32,422 nucleotides of DNA from NCBI GenBank assembly GCA_937923965.1, contig CALDTL010000053.1, forward strand, positions 1-32,422, written 5' to 3'. Each line of letters begins with the position of its first letter. Positions within the stretch are counted from its first letter, which is position 1. Shown one piece after another: positions 17,301 through 26,484 of the stretch. Under the pieces are notes generated by a model. It worked only from the letters and a program-made list of their open reading frames with translations. It did not search any database and was not told where the DNA came from. The translations under genes and the position numbers were made by a program. This DNA is from an uncultured Caulobacterales bacterium. Its GTDB lineage: Bacteria; Pseudomonadota; Alphaproteobacteria; Caulobacterales; Maricaulaceae.

Positions 17301-17394
17301 ATAAGGATGCAGTTGTCTCGGCGGACTGATTTATGACGAGAGGGGAAATACCGTCCTAAATTGCGATTAGGTCAAGCGCCTTCAACCATATTTT

Positions 17395-17446
17395 CCCCTC
17401 ACCCGCCATTCGCTACCGCTCAAGGCGACCTCTCCCCAAGGAGAGG
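17395..17446 (-). repeat. Palindromic intergenic repeat, copy B (inverted)
   Basis: The reverse complement of copy A at both ends: CCCCTCACCC at 17395-17404 and CCTCTCCCCAAGGAGAGG at 17429-17446. The middle differs from copy A in sequence. The two copies face each other across about 94 bp, so the whole unit can form a large hairpin. Confidence 0.8.
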
Positions 17447-17484
17447 TGGTGTTTCCTCTCCCTTTATCCATTCTCTCCACCGTC

Positions 17485-17507
17485 ATTCCAAGGCTTGTCC
17501 TTGGAAT
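17485..17507. repeat. Hairpin repeat of the CGTCATTCC...GGAATCCA type
   Basis: A 9-bp perfect stem (ATTCCAAGG at 17485-17493, CCTTGGAAT at 17499-17507) with loop CTTGT, flanked by CGTC and CCATGGAGC. This layout resembles a widespread class of dispersed intergenic hairpins in proteobacteria. No other copy is visible in the window. Confidence 0.6.
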
Positions 17508-17696
17508 CCATGGAGCCGTGGGTTCGGGAACGGCTTTTACGGCATACAAAACGCAAATCAGCAACATCGATTCATAGGGCTAGCCCATTAATGAGCTGTA
17601 AGAAGGTTACAAAATTCAATTCGCACTTAATTAAATGAGTCTACTCCGCTTGAACTATTTTGTGAGGAAATATTTGCGTAGCGGATTTTCGCGAAA

Positions 17697-19660
17697 TCAG
17701 CGGTAGGGGTCAACTTCAGGGTCATTTTCTGGATCTACGGTGACTAACCTTAATTCTCCTGTTTCCGGGAAAGACAGCAAGATTTGTTCTAAAGACGTGC
17801 CAGTTGCACGATGCTCCACTGAAACTGCTGATCCCACGCCTTCTCCCACCTCAAATTCTCCTGCTTTTACAAAGATTGGGTTGTCAACGGTCGTCATTGT
17901 ATTTGTTCCGATATCATCAAAGAACTCTGCCGTTGATGACGTTCTCTTAATAACCACCAAATCTTCCGCAAACTGGTCCTCCGCACGCGTGCCACCATAA
18001 TTCCCGATTAGTAATTCTGACGGAATACCATCGCCAAGATCGATCGAAGTTTGTACGAATTGACGTGTTTGGCTATCTTGAGCGTATAGAATAAGACGAT
18101 GATTTCCATCATGGGTGTCGTCGGCTAGAAGTATGATCATCGCTCGTGGGGATTGACTGGGGGATCCCTTCGAGTAAGCCTTGACGACCTTCAAGGTTTT
18201 GTCTGTCCCTGTATCCAGTGGAATTATCTCGTTAATTTCATAGCTTTCATCTTCAGTGCTGTAAGATAAAAGTACAAGGTCATTAGAATTGTAATCCACC
18301 GCAAGAAGCCATGGGAGCCTAAAGTCCTCGTTTGGGAGTTGTCCACGTGTGCCGATTTGTAAAAAATGACAAAAAGAACGTCCTTCTCCAAATGTTAGAA
18401 TAGTCTCCGTGTCAAATCCCCGAGTTTTCCCTTCCTCGTTTGAAATTTCGGTCAATTTGACGATAGAAAATCCCACGTCTTTCTGCCCAATTAGTACGAA
18501 GTCTTGAGGCCGGGAAATAATTGGCGCTAAAAAACAAGGAGATTCAATATCGATACTATCATACAATCGAAATTGACGATCATCTTCTTCATCCGGTCCG
18601 GTGATATTTTGATCGTCCAAAACAACCCAGTCGAGTCTGTTGTCGACTTGATTCATTATGCTTAGGCTGTCGGCGAAGACACTGAATAAGCCCATGAAGC
18701 CCCGTTCAATAGAAGCAATATCATTAAACAATTCTTCGCTTTGTATGATCCGCTCTCGGCTGTAATCTACTTTTGTGAAACTGTCTCCAGGGTAACTAGC
18801 TCCGGGGAATTTGAGTTCTTCTTTACCTGCATTGAAACTCTCACTAGCCGGTTGTTTTGCGATGACTGTCTCATACGACATCCGTGTTGTTGTCGAAGGA
18901 CCCGTTCCAACGAGCAAATCTAAAGGCGGATCATATTGACCTACGATAGTGCCTTCACCGCTACGCCCGATAACAGTCACGTCGAAAGCTTCTCTCGTAG
19001 TCAAACCGCCATAATTTGTTGCAGTTATCTCAAATGAAATGACCTCTTCAGTGTCGATGTCGAAATCGGGAGCCAGGTAAAGCCAATGCAGGTGATTTCG
19101 GTTGCTGAGACGCTTTGCTTCAGGTCCGGATGTTTGCACGATGTCAATCGTGTCAATCGAACTGGAGCCGCCGCTGCTGTCTTCTGCGTCGATTATTATA
19201 AATCCGTCTTCGAAGACTACTGCCTCGTTGACTTTGAAGCTAATTGATGGCGCTCCCACAATTGGCTCCTCTTCTTCAGCGAGGATCGTTGCAGTAAAAG
19301 TTTCTGTGGTAGAGTTACCGGCTGCGTCTGATGCCGTCACAGTGCATACGCTTTGTGTTTCAACGGATACAGTCGGAGCGGTGAATACGTTATGGCAAAT
19401 GTTCCACCATTCGTGCAATCCACACTTGGTCCAAATGCTACTCGAACATTATCTGTTGCACTGACAGTCACACTAAATGTCCCACCAGAGTCAATTGTAA
19501 AGGCCGATGTCGAAATCGTTATTGTTGGATTGGAATTGTCTGTGACAGGAGCTGGGACAGGAGCTGATCCGCTTGTACTTGAGCCACCACTTCCTCCGCA
19601 GCTTACAATAAATAAGGCGGTGAGTGTCACAAGTAGGCGAATTGGTTTTCTGGCGCTCAT
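17697..19660 (-). pseudogene. Surface lipoprotein gene with one apparent frameshift (Ig-like plus propeller-like repeats)
   Basis: Two overlapping frames form one gene. The first (start ATG 19660, site GGGAG) gives a lipoprotein signal with lipobox VSC (Cys21), a Ser/Gly linker and the first part of an Ig/HYR-like domain ending CTNGGTFA. The second frame resumes with NVFTAPTVSVE and completes the domain (TASDAAGNSTTETFTATI). The switch lies near 19391-19396; one extra base there would give a continuous protein of about 655 residues. Downstream are repeated segments of the form DFVLIGQKD, LLAVDYNSNDLVLLSY, DLVVIKRT and ILLSFPETGELRLV, suggesting a beta-propeller. Function is unknown. Sampled sequence is near 42% GC, clearly below the neighbours, which suggests acquisition. 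It may be a true pseudogene, a sequencing error, or programmed frameshifting. Confidence 0.75.
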
Positions 19661-19760
19661 AATCGCTCTCCCTCTTACGAGAAAAGTCTTTCGATATTAT
19701 CTTCAAGTCAACTTAGAATTTCAGTTATTGGGCGTAAACTTCCTATGATCAGATAATTTC

Positions 19761-19793
19761 AAAAAAAAACCGCCACTCCATCGGAGCAGCGGT
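19761..19793 (-). terminator. Rho-independent terminator after rplS
   Basis: On the minus strand ACCGC...GCGGT (arms 19769-19773 and 19789-19793) with inner CTCC/GGAG pairing, followed by nine Us (As at 19761-19769 on the plus strand). It lies 27 bp past the rplS stop. Confidence 0.88.
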
Positions 19794-19819
19794 CATTTAT
19801 TCAATACTGCAAGCAGCGC

Positions 19820-20215
19820 TTACTTCTTAGCGCGTCCACCTGACATACCGCGGCCCGTTGTGCGCTCTGCAATCCGCGCAGACTTACCACGGCGATCACG
19901 GAGGTAGTATAATTTCGCGCGGCGGACTTTGCCGCGGCGTTTGACTTCAATGTCCTCGACAAGCGGGGAGTAGAGCGGGAAGACGCGCTCGACGCCTTCG
20001 CCGTAGCTGATCTTGCGAACGGTAAAGCTCTCTTTGATACCGGCGCCGGAGCGGGCGATACAGACGCCTTCAAAGGCCTGCAGACGTGTGCGCGTGCCTT
20101 CAGTAATCCGGACTTGCACGACGAGCGTGTCGCCAGCCGAGAAATCAGGGATGTTTTTGTCGCCAGAGAGCAGGCGCTCTTGTTCGGCTTTTTCGATCTG
20201 TTCAATGACGTTCAT
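19820..20215 (-). CDS. rplS: 50S ribosomal protein L19
   Basis: A 131-residue ribosomal protein at the subunit interface. Conserved stretches include [53 protein letters not shown] and [23 protein letters not shown] 20215 gives MNVIEQIEK, the family start, and has AGGAG 6-7 bases upstream; a start ten codons upstream has no support. The ATG overlaps the trmD stop (ATGA). The C-terminus is a short Gly/Lys tail, normal for alphaproteobacteria. Confidence 0.98.
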   Translation of the reverse strand: MNVIEQIEKAEQERLLSGDKNIPDFSAGDTLVVQVRITEGTRTRLQAFEGVCIARSGAGIKESFTVRKISYGEGVERVFPLYSPLVEDIEVKRRGKVRRAKLYYLRDRRGKSARIAERTTGRGMSGGRAKK

Positions 20216-20934
20216 TGTCCGTCTCCTGTTTGCATTTTGGCCCACATATCGGGCCGCCGCGCTTCTGTTGTCTCTATGCTTTGGTCGCGCCGCCAGTCTG
20301 CGATCTTTTTATGATCGCCGCTGAGTAGCACCTCCGGTATGCTCCGGCCTTCAAACTCTCTTGGCTTGGTATAGAGTGGATACTCCAACAAGCCGTCTTC
20401 AAAACTCTCGTCCGAAGCGCTGTCTGCGTCGCCCAAAACCCCGGGCAGCAGGCGGACACACGCCTCGATCATCACTTGCGCCGCGACCTCTCCGCCTGCG
20501 AGAACGAAGTCGCCTATGGAGATTTCCTCCATATTGCGGGCTTCGATCACCCTTTGGTCGAGGCCTTCAAACCGTCCGCAAAACACAATAAGACCCGCTC
20601 CGGCGGCAAGCTCCCTGACGCGCGATTGCGTGAGAGGTTTGCCCCGAGGGGTCATATAGATCAGCGGTCTGTTATCAGACACTGAGTCGATGGCGGCTGC
20701 GGACACATCTGGTTTCAACACCATGCCGGGTCCGCCGCCCGAAGGCGGGCTATCGACTCTGCGGTGCCTATTAGTCGAAAAATCGCGAATGTCTACCGTT
20801 TCAAGCTGCCAAATCCCGCTTTTTTTGGCCCCGCCAATGATGGAGGTGTCCAAAACGCCGGGAAAGGCGTCGGGAAACAGGGTGAGGGCGGTCGCGCGCC
20901 ACGGTGTTGAGGGGGATTTCGATTGGTCGGGCAT
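20212..20934 (-). CDS. trmD: tRNA (guanine-N1)-methyltransferase
   Basis: A 240-residue SPOUT-family enzyme that methylates G37 of tRNAs. Signature segments are [31 protein letters not shown], then [15 protein letters not shown] and [13 protein letters not shown], which form the trefoil-knot SAM site. Late segments [18 protein letters not shown] and [10 protein letters not shown] are also conserved. It overlaps rplS by 4 bp. The usual upstream partners rpsP and rimM are absent; instead the OpgB-like gene ends 31 bp upstream on the same strand. Confidence 0.97.
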   Translation of the reverse strand: MPDQSKSPSTPWRATALTLFPDAFPGVLDTSIIGGAKKSGIWQLETVDIRDFSTNRHRRVDSPPSGGGPGMVLKPDVSAAAIDSVSDNRPLIYMTPRGKPLTQSRVRELAAGAGLIVFCGRFEGLDQRVIEARNMEEISIGDFVLAGGEVAAQVMIEACVRLLPGVLGDADSASDESFEDGLLEYPLYTKPREFEGRSIPEVLLSGDHKKIADWRRDQSIETTEARRPDMWAKMQTGDGQ

Positions 20935-20965
20935 GTTTAGGCTCTAGCAGGCTTGCTCGCGAAAC

Positions 20966-22597
20966 TCACGGATTTCCTGATGCTTGGGCCTGCGGTTCGC
21001 CTAAGTCCCATAGCCGCTCCCGCAGATCTCTATCTGCGCGAATAGCGAGGTTGAGTGCGTCCAGGCCGTTGGTCTGCAAAAGAGTCGGCTCAGGGCCGAG
21101 GAGGGAGACGCCCAGCCCGGCTTTATCCGTCTCTGTCGACAGGCCAATGCTGCTGAGGAGCGTTGGATAAATATCGATCATGGCGCTGGGTTTGGTTATG
21201 GCGCCCGGCTCAATCTCTGGCCCGAGAACTAGGAGGAAATTCTCGCGATCATAGGAATTTAGGCGTTCTGTCTGCGCATTTTTTTGGGACAGATGGTCAC
21301 TCAATAGCACCACGACTGTATTCTCAAGGTAACCACGCGACTCGGCGGTGCGCAGAAAATTCAGCGTGAGCCGCCCCGTGCAGGCGACGGACAAAAGGGT
21401 GCTGTCCATCTGCGCGGCGTCTTCGAACAGCTCATAGCAAATGGGGGCAGGATAGCCCTTGGGGAAATGCGCGCCGAGGGTGAGAATGGAGAGGAGGTAT
21501 GGCGCGTCTGCGTCAGAAAGGGCTTGGAGTTCGTCCATGGCCAGCTCAAACAAGCGGTCATCATAAAGGCCCCATTCGCCGACGTCCCCCCGCTTTTCGG
21601 GCGAGATTTCATCCAGCCCTATCGATTTTTGGTAGCCGTGCGAGCTGAGGAATTTTCCTTTTCCGGCAAAATTCAAAGAGGCCCCGCCGTAAAACCGTGT
21701 TTGATACCCACGGTCCGCAAGCTGCGTTGCCAGACAATCTGCATTTGGAAGAAATGTCTCAATATTCTTCATACGGTTTTTCATAATGAGGCCATAGCTT
21801 AGCAAGGGCACGCCGCATTGACTCGCAACGAGGCCGGCCATTGTCCACGCTGTATCTTGGATCTGGGTGACGCCATTTATCCGCAGGCCTTCACCCGAGA
21901 GTGTGTTAAGATCCGCAAAGGCTGTGCCAAAAACGGGTTCGGAATATGTCGATTCCATACTTTCAAGGTAAACCACGAGTAGGTTTTTGGGACGATCTGC
22001 GCTCGTTGATATGACAACGGGTTCATAGGTCTGTGCGAGTGATAATCCCTTGCGAGCAGGATTCAGAAGTCGGTCATAGGCATAAGCTGTGGCAGGATTT
22101 ATGACCAATAAACCGATAGCGGCAATGCCTTCCATTATCGCCAACCGGCGATCTCGCTTAGCCAGATAGCTCAGGCAGGCGATGAGGATAAGACCGAAGG
22201 CGAGATAGCCAGCAAACTCAATTATGTCATCGCGAACACCGTCATAAGCGAGGCTATGCTTCAGGTGAAACAGAACCGCGCTAACATCGAAAGCCCCAAA
22301 AAGCCGGGCATTCGCTGCCCATACCGCCAGAAGCAAAACGGGGATCGCGCTCAGGGGAATATAAAGGCGTTTGCGCCGGGAGGCCTCTGCAGACGGCAAT
22401 CTGTTCGGGTGGCCGATTTTGAAGATCACGCAGAGCGCAAAGACAAAAGCGGCAATGGAGATAGCCAGCGCCTCATTCGACCTAAGCGCTGTGCGGAGTA
22501 AATGCGCCGCAGAGGCCGTCATAAGGACCAAAACGAGAATCCAGCCAAGCAGCCGCAGCTTTTTTATATGACGGAACTGAACCATTCGAAAATCCAT
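20966..22597 (-). CDS. OpgB-like phosphoglycerol transferase (alkaline-phosphatase/sulfatase fold)
   Basis: A 543-residue inner-membrane protein. About five membrane segments occupy residues 1-195, and the rest is a periplasmic sulfatase-type domain. Conserved points include NLLVVYLESMESTYSE (metal-binding Glu), TQIQDTAWTMAGLVASQCG, TRFYGGASLNFAGKG, LGAHFPKGYP and VVVLLSDHLSQ. These match the LtaS/OpgB superfamily, and YLES with the SQCG segment is closest to phosphoglycerol transferase I. That enzyme transfers phosphoglycerol from phosphatidylglycerol to periplasmic glucans; the acceptor here is not known. It is upstream of trmD in the same direction. A perfect palindrome spans the start codon. 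Confidence 0.83.
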   Translation of the reverse strand: MDFRMVQFRHIKKLRLLGWILVLVLMTASAAHLLRTALRSNEALAISIAAFVFALCVIFKIGHPNRLPSAEASRRKRLYIPLSAIPVLLLAVWAANARLFGAFDVSAVLFHLKHSLAYDGVRDDIIEFAGYLAFGLILIACLSYLAKRDRRLAIMEGIAAIGLLVINPATAYAYDRLLNPARKGLSLAQTYEPVVISTSADRPKNLLVVYLESMESTYSEPVFGTAFADLNTLSGEGLRINGVTQIQDTAWTMAGLVASQCGVPLLSYGLIMKNRMKNIETFLPNADCLATQLADRGYQTRFYGGASLNFAGKGKFLSSHGYQKSIGLDEISPEKRGDVGEWGLYDDRLFELAMDELQALSDADAPYLLSILTLGAHFPKGYPAPICYELFEDAAQMDSTLLSVACTGRLTLNFLRTAESRGYLENTVVVLLSDHLSQKNAQTERLNSYDRENFLLVLGPEIEPGAITKPSAMIDIYPTLLSSIGLSTETDKAGLGVSLLGPEPTLLQTNGLDALNLAIRADRDLRERLWDLGEPQAQASGNP

Positions 22598-22606
22598 AGG
22601 CTATGG
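22594..22606. repeat. 13-bp palindrome over the OpgB-like start codon
   Basis: CCATAG-G-CTATGG is a perfect 6-bp inverted repeat. It includes the ATG (as CAT at 22595-22597) in the 47-bp gap to the divergent lipoprotein gene. It could be an operator or chance. Confidence 0.4.
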
Positions 22607-22644
22607 TTAACGCGGCGTAAACGCTTTGGCGCGATGACAGAGCT

Positions 22645-23121
22645 ATGATTCGTTGTCTTATTATTCTCGCCAGTGTTACGGCTCTCTCGGGCTGCGCGTT
22701 CGGGGGGCCCGTTAGCACCTATCCAGACTACCGTCCGGCGCCGGGACAGGGCCAATATACACGCCCTGCCTATCTCAATCAGCGGCCGACGCCGCGTGTG
22801 CCCGCCGTCGATGCCTGCCGCTCGCAACTCTATCAAGGCCTCTTAGGTCAGCATGAAGGCGCGATTTTTGTTGCCGGGCTTCCTGGACGCAAGCGGGTGA
22901 TAAAACCAGCTCAACTCGAGGCCTTCGATTATAATCCGGACGATACATTTTATGACCGGCCGCCCTTTTTGGAAGTCCGCGAATATCTCCCCGGTCAATC
23001 TCTCTATGCGCCGTCTATTTCGAATATGGTCGATGGCCTTAACCTGGGTCCAACAATTCAAGACCGGCTGACGGTTGAGTTGGATCAAGAGGGGTATATC
23101 CAGACCATCGATTGCCGTTAA
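22645..23121 (+). CDS. Peptidase-inhibitor I78-like lipoprotein
   Basis: A 158-residue exported protein with lipobox LSGC (Cys17) and a Pro/Tyr-rich linker. The folded part begins ACRSQLYQGLLGQHEGAIFV and ends QDRLTVELDQEGYIQTIDCR. Both ends match the I78 elastase-inhibitor family, whose core is a Cys, an LVGQ-like segment, and a final DRLNVELDEDG...V..C strand. The protein differs by an insertion of about 45 residues between KPAQLEAFDYNPDD and the last strand, where canonical I78 domains have only a short turn. Inhibitory activity is therefore uncertain. It is divergent from the OpgB-like gene; its stop overlaps the next gene tail to tail by 4 bp. Confidence 0.65.
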   Translation: MIRCLIILASVTALSGCAFGGPVSTYPDYRPAPGQGQYTRPAYLNQRPTPRVPAVDACRSQLYQGLLGQHEGAIFVAGLPGRKRVIKPAQLEAFDYNPDDTFYDRPPFLEVREYLPGQSLYAPSISNMVDGLNLGPTIQDRLTVELDQEGYIQTIDCR

Positions 23122-23954
23122 GCCGACAGCTGGCTCTGATAGGCCGCAGATCTTTGTTGAGCCTTCGGCGCCGCTAAGAGCTGCAAGATCGCTAATTCTT
23201 CGGCATAGGAATCAATCTGATGACAGGCTTGATTTATTTTCCGCCGGAACGACTTTGTCATTCTCATCCCATAAGTGGCGATAATTTGTTCATTGGATTG
23301 CTGGCGTATTCGGAGGGCCAAGCACGTCGCAAAGCATAAATTATTGATCACCAGCCTGAGCGGAACAGCGCGAAGGTCATTTGGTGATGTGAGATATGCA
23401 GACACATGATCCGGAAGATTAGCCAGAACAAAGCCTTGACGGTTATAAACGGCGGCACTCAGCGTTGCCATGCGCTGCATCAATCCTGATATCGAAGACT
23501 TTGATTGAAATCCGGAGAGGCGTAACTCGGCGAGTTGGAAGAGTATTGTCGCCACGAAATGTCCGGGCTCTGCGCTATTGCGCGGATCAAAGAAAATTAG
23601 ATCGGGTTGCGGCTGATCATGCCGATCATAAGACAGGCGAGTGAAATCCAGCGGCTCTATCCGTTCAATATCGTCCGTTTCGGGCATATCCAATTCACCG
23701 TCAACGGGAGCGAGCCTAACGTCAAATTCATCCATATGGCACAGTGTCTGAATGGCCGCAAAATTGTCATCCGCCCAATCCGTGGCTGTTCGCGTGTCTC
23801 GAGGGGTCCACGCTAAAGTCTCTAATCCGATCGCGGTGTGCAGAGGGGAATGGACATGGGGACGGGGAGGCGGACCAAATTTTCGAATGAGATAGGCCAT
23901 GACCTCAAAGTGAAGCTCTGCATCTTGGATGCGTATTATTCGCGAATTGAACAT
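23118..23954 (-). CDS. Hypothetical protein, possibly cytoplasmic
   Basis: A 278-residue protein of unknown family. No signal peptide or membrane helix is visible. The N-terminal half contains short Pro/His-rich stretches (FGPPPRPHVHSPLH) and an acidic patch (DGELDMPETDDIERIEPLDF). The C-terminal half is helical (INNLCFATCLALRIRQQ and RRKINQACHQIDSYAEELAI). The start ATG 23954 follows a 63-bp gap after the ABC-F gene on the same strand, so it may be co-transcribed. No catalytic or DNA-binding motif was recognised. Open frame, codon use and length support a real gene. Confidence 0.65.
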   Translation of the reverse strand: MFNSRIIRIQDAELHFEVMAYLIRKFGPPPRPHVHSPLHTAIGLETLAWTPRDTRTATDWADDNFAAIQTLCHMDEFDVRLAPVDGELDMPETDDIERIEPLDFTRLSYDRHDQPQPDLIFFDPRNSAEPGHFVATILFQLAELRLSGFQSKSSISGLMQRMATLSAAVYNRQGFVLANLPDHVSAYLTSPNDLRAVPLRLVINNLCFATCLALRIRQQSNEQIIATYGMRMTKSFRRKINQACHQIDSYAEELAILQLLAAPKAQQRSAAYQSQLSA

Positions 23955-24017
23955 TTTAAATTATCCTATTCACAACGGCCCAGCTTCAAATTCCGTAGTG
24001 TTTTGTTACGCCCCATG

Positions 24018-25922
24018 CTAATTTAATCCGGCTCGTTCGCGTTCTCTCTCATATGTTTCGACGGCTTTAAGCCAGTCTACTTCGAGGGATTCAATTTGCG
24101 ACACTATCTTGGCACGAGATTGACTAAGTTGCACAGCTTCTTCGGGGTTCGTGGTAAATAAATCCTCTCTGGACAGGCGCGTATCAATCAGCCGCACTTG
24201 CGCCTCTGCGCTGACGATCATCATTTCCAAGCTGGTCGCTAATTGCTTGTAAGGCGCGATGTCTTTGAGGGCTTTTGCCCGGTCTTGCCGATGGCGTTTG
24301 CGAGAGTTCTCTTCTTTGGGTTTCTGTTTTTTCTCAGTTTTTGTCTGTTCCAATTGCATAGCGCGGTAATCATCCAGTGAGCCGTCAAAGTTCTCGACTT
24401 TTCCCGAGTCGACGAGCCACAACCTATCGACGACCGCCTCCAGTAAGTTACGGTCATGGGAGATGATTATGACCGCCCCTTCGTAATTATTCAGGCTTTG
24501 AATGAGTTGTGCGCGGCTATCAATGTCTAGATGATTGGCGGGCTCGTCCAAAACGAGAAGATGCGGTTTGTGAAAGCCAATGAGGGAAAATAGAAGGCGC
24601 GCTTTTTCTCCGCCTGATAAATCTCCGGCAGGCGTTTCCGCGTTTTTTTGTCCCAAACCAAAACTCGCCAGCCGTGCGCGGCGCTGGGCTTCGGTCGCGT
24701 CCGGCATAAGCTCCACCACATGATCATAGGCGGAGGCTTTTGGGTTGAGCGCGTCTATTTGGTGCTGCGCGAAATACCCTATACGGAGCTTTTTGTGGCG
24801 CTTGATGAAACCTGGTTTTGTGGGGTCCAAGAGCATGGGCTGCAGCTCATCCATAATGGCCTTGGCAAAGGTGGATTTACCCTGGCCATTTTTCCCCAAA
24901 ATTCCAATTCTGTCATCGGGGTCAATGCGCTGATTGAGCTGTTTTAAAACAATGAGATCGCCATAGCCCAAGGCGACATTATCGAAGCGCACAATGGGCG
25001 GAGATAACGCTCGCTCCGGCCCGGGCAAATCGATGGGCGCGATGGGATCATTTATGATGGTCGCCACGGGCTGCATTTTGGCGAGTTTTTTGACGCGGCT
25101 CTGCGCTTGTTTGGCTTTGGACGCTTTGGCTTTGAATCTGGTGACAAAGGCTTCGAGCTTACGGCGCTCATCCTCTTGTTTTGCCATCATCGCCATATCC
25201 AAACGATTGCGTTCGGCAAGCTGGCGTTCGAACGTGTCGTAAGTGCCCGTATAGCCGTTTAGCTTTCCGCCTTGCAAATGCGCGATATGTGTGACGGCCG
25301 TATTTAGGAAGTCTCGGTCATGGGAAATGACAAAGACGGTTCCGCGATATTTGCGGATATGCGCCTCGAGCCAAACTGCGCCCTCAACGTCCAGATAGTT
25401 GGTCGGCTCATCGAGGAGGAGCAAATCAGGCTGGGCAAACAGCATAGCAGCGAGGGCGACGCGCATGCGCCAACCGCCGGAAAAATCAGAGCAGGGCTTT
25501 AGTTGGTCCTCTGCGGTAAATCCGAGGCCCGAGAGAATAGACGCGCCGCGGGCTTCGGCGGAATAGGCGTCAATATCAGATAGGCGCGTGTGTATCGCGG
25601 CTATCCGCATCGGATCAGTGGCGGTATCGGCTTCTGATAAAAGTGATTTTCGTTCTTTATCGGCGTCTAAAACAGTTTCGATGAGACTTTGCGGCCCGCT
25701 CGGAACTTCTTGGTCAACCACGCCCAATTTCATATTTTTGCGCAGGTTGATCTCGCCGTCATCGGGGCTGATATCGCCTTTAATCAGGCGAAATAGTGTG
25801 GATTTACCGGTGCCGTTTCGCCCGACCAGTCCGACCTTGTGACCCTCATTGATCGCGAGCGTCGCTTGGATGAAGAGGGGGCGGCCTTCGATTCGATATG
25901 TGAGGTCATTTATATGAAGCAC
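24018..25922 (-). CDS. ABC-F family ATPase, YheS-like
   Basis: A 634-residue soluble protein with two ABC domains and no membrane segment. Domain 1 has Walker A GRNGTGKST, signature FSGGW and Walker B LLLLDEPTNYLD. Domain 2 has GKNGQGKST, LSGGEKARL and LLVLDEPANHLD, where Ala replaces the usual Thr of DEPTNHLD. The linker RFKAKASKAKQAQSRVKKL matches YheS, and a charged coiled-coil tail follows. ABC-F proteins bind ribosomes and ease stalled translation; the cellular role of YheS is less clear. GTG 25922 (after GGTAAAG) gives the family start VLHINDLTYR; a TTG 12 codons upstream is less likely. It is divergent from ndk across 88 bp. Confidence 0.93.
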   Translation of the reverse strand: MLHINDLTYRIEGRPLFIQATLAINEGHKVGLVGRNGTGKSTLFRLIKGDISPDDGEINLRKNMKLGVVDQEVPSGPQSLIETVLDADKERKSLLSEADTATDPMRIAAIHTRLSDIDAYSAEARGASILSGLGFTAEDQLKPCSDFSGGWRMRVALAAMLFAQPDLLLLDEPTNYLDVEGAVWLEAHIRKYRGTVFVISHDRDFLNTAVTHIAHLQGGKLNGYTGTYDTFERQLAERNRLDMAMMAKQEDERRKLEAFVTRFKAKASKAKQAQSRVKKLAKMQPVATIINDPIAPIDLPGPERALSPPIVRFDNVALGYGDLIVLKQLNQRIDPDDRIGILGKNGQGKSTFAKAIMDELQPMLLDPTKPGFIKRHKKLRIGYFAQHQIDALNPKASAYDHVVELMPDATEAQRRARLASFGLGQKNAETPAGDLSGGEKARLLFSLIGFHKPHLLVLDEPANHLDIDSRAQLIQSLNNYEGAVIIISHDRNLLEAVVDRLWLVDSGKVENFDGSLDDYRAMQLEQTKTEKKQKPKEENSRKRHRQDRAKALKDIAPYKQLATSLEMMIVSAEAQVRLIDTRLSREDLFTTNPEEAVQLSQSRAKIVSQIESLEVDWLKAVETYERERERAGLN

Positions 25923-26010
25923 AGTTGCTTTACCTATATCGCCTTTACAGCAGAGCAAGCCCGCATTATGTGCGCGCCAAGTTTAATACACTGCCGAACT
26001 GGAGTTTCCC

Positions 26011-26433
26011 ATGGCCGTCCAACGTACATTCTCAATTATCAAACCTGACGCAACAAAACGCAACATCACGGGCAAAGTAAACGCCAAGATCGAAGACGCG
26101 GGCCTGCGGATCATCGCGCAAAAGCGCGTGCAGCTAACAGAAAAGCAAGCGGGCGGTTTTTACGCCGTCCATAAAGACCGCCCCTTTTATGGCGATCTCG
26201 TGAAATTTATGATGTCTGGCCCGGTTGTCGTTCAGGTCCTTGAGGGCGAAAACGCGATTAAAGCTTACCGCGACGTCATGGGCGCGACCAACCCCGCCGA
26301 AGCTGATGCGGGCACAATCCGCGCAGAATTTGCCGAGAGCATTGACGCCAACACAGTCCACGGCTCTGACGCGCCTGAAACCGCTATCGAAGAAATCGCG
26401 TTCTTCTTCTCCGAAGACGAAATCGTCGGTTAG
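26011..26433 (+). CDS. ndk: Nucleoside diphosphate kinase
   Basis: A 140-residue enzyme that phosphorylates nucleoside diphosphates. It begins [15 protein letters not shown] and carries the active-site histidine in [10 protein letters not shown] (His117). The [19 protein letters not shown] segment and [14 protein letters not shown] are also typical. Length is normal. The ATG has GGAG nine bases upstream. A bidirectional terminator follows. Confidence 0.98.
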   Translation: MAVQRTFSIIKPDATKRNITGKVNAKIEDAGLRIIAQKRVQLTEKQAGGFYAVHKDRPFYGDLVKFMMSGPVVVQVLEGENAIKAYRDVMGATNPAEADAGTIRAEFAESIDANTVHGSDAPETAIEEIAFFFSEDEIVG

Positions 26434-26484
26434 GGTGTTTCCTGATTTACAGGAAATGCGCCAAGCGAAATAATAGTTTCAAAT

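Larger units (their letters stand above)
16731..17696. other. 966-bp gene-free stretch
   Basis: No open frame here looks like a real gene; the short frames (up to about 80 codons) have no family resemblance and some run across the repeats. The left half (about 16820-17135) is rich in complementary arms and may encode a structured RNA. The right half (17251-17507) holds an inverted pair of palindromic repeats and a separate hairpin repeat. Base composition falls towards the 17697-19660 gene. No tRNA, 5S, signal-recognition or classical RNase P signature was recognised. Confidence 0.7.

Noticed and set aside
17361-17591. 76-codon open frame over the inverted repeats
   Set aside because: Translation is simply the repeat sequence.
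22607-22621. Possible third CtrA site (TTAA-N7-TAAA)
   Set aside because: The second half-site has a mismatch, so it is only a half-site match.
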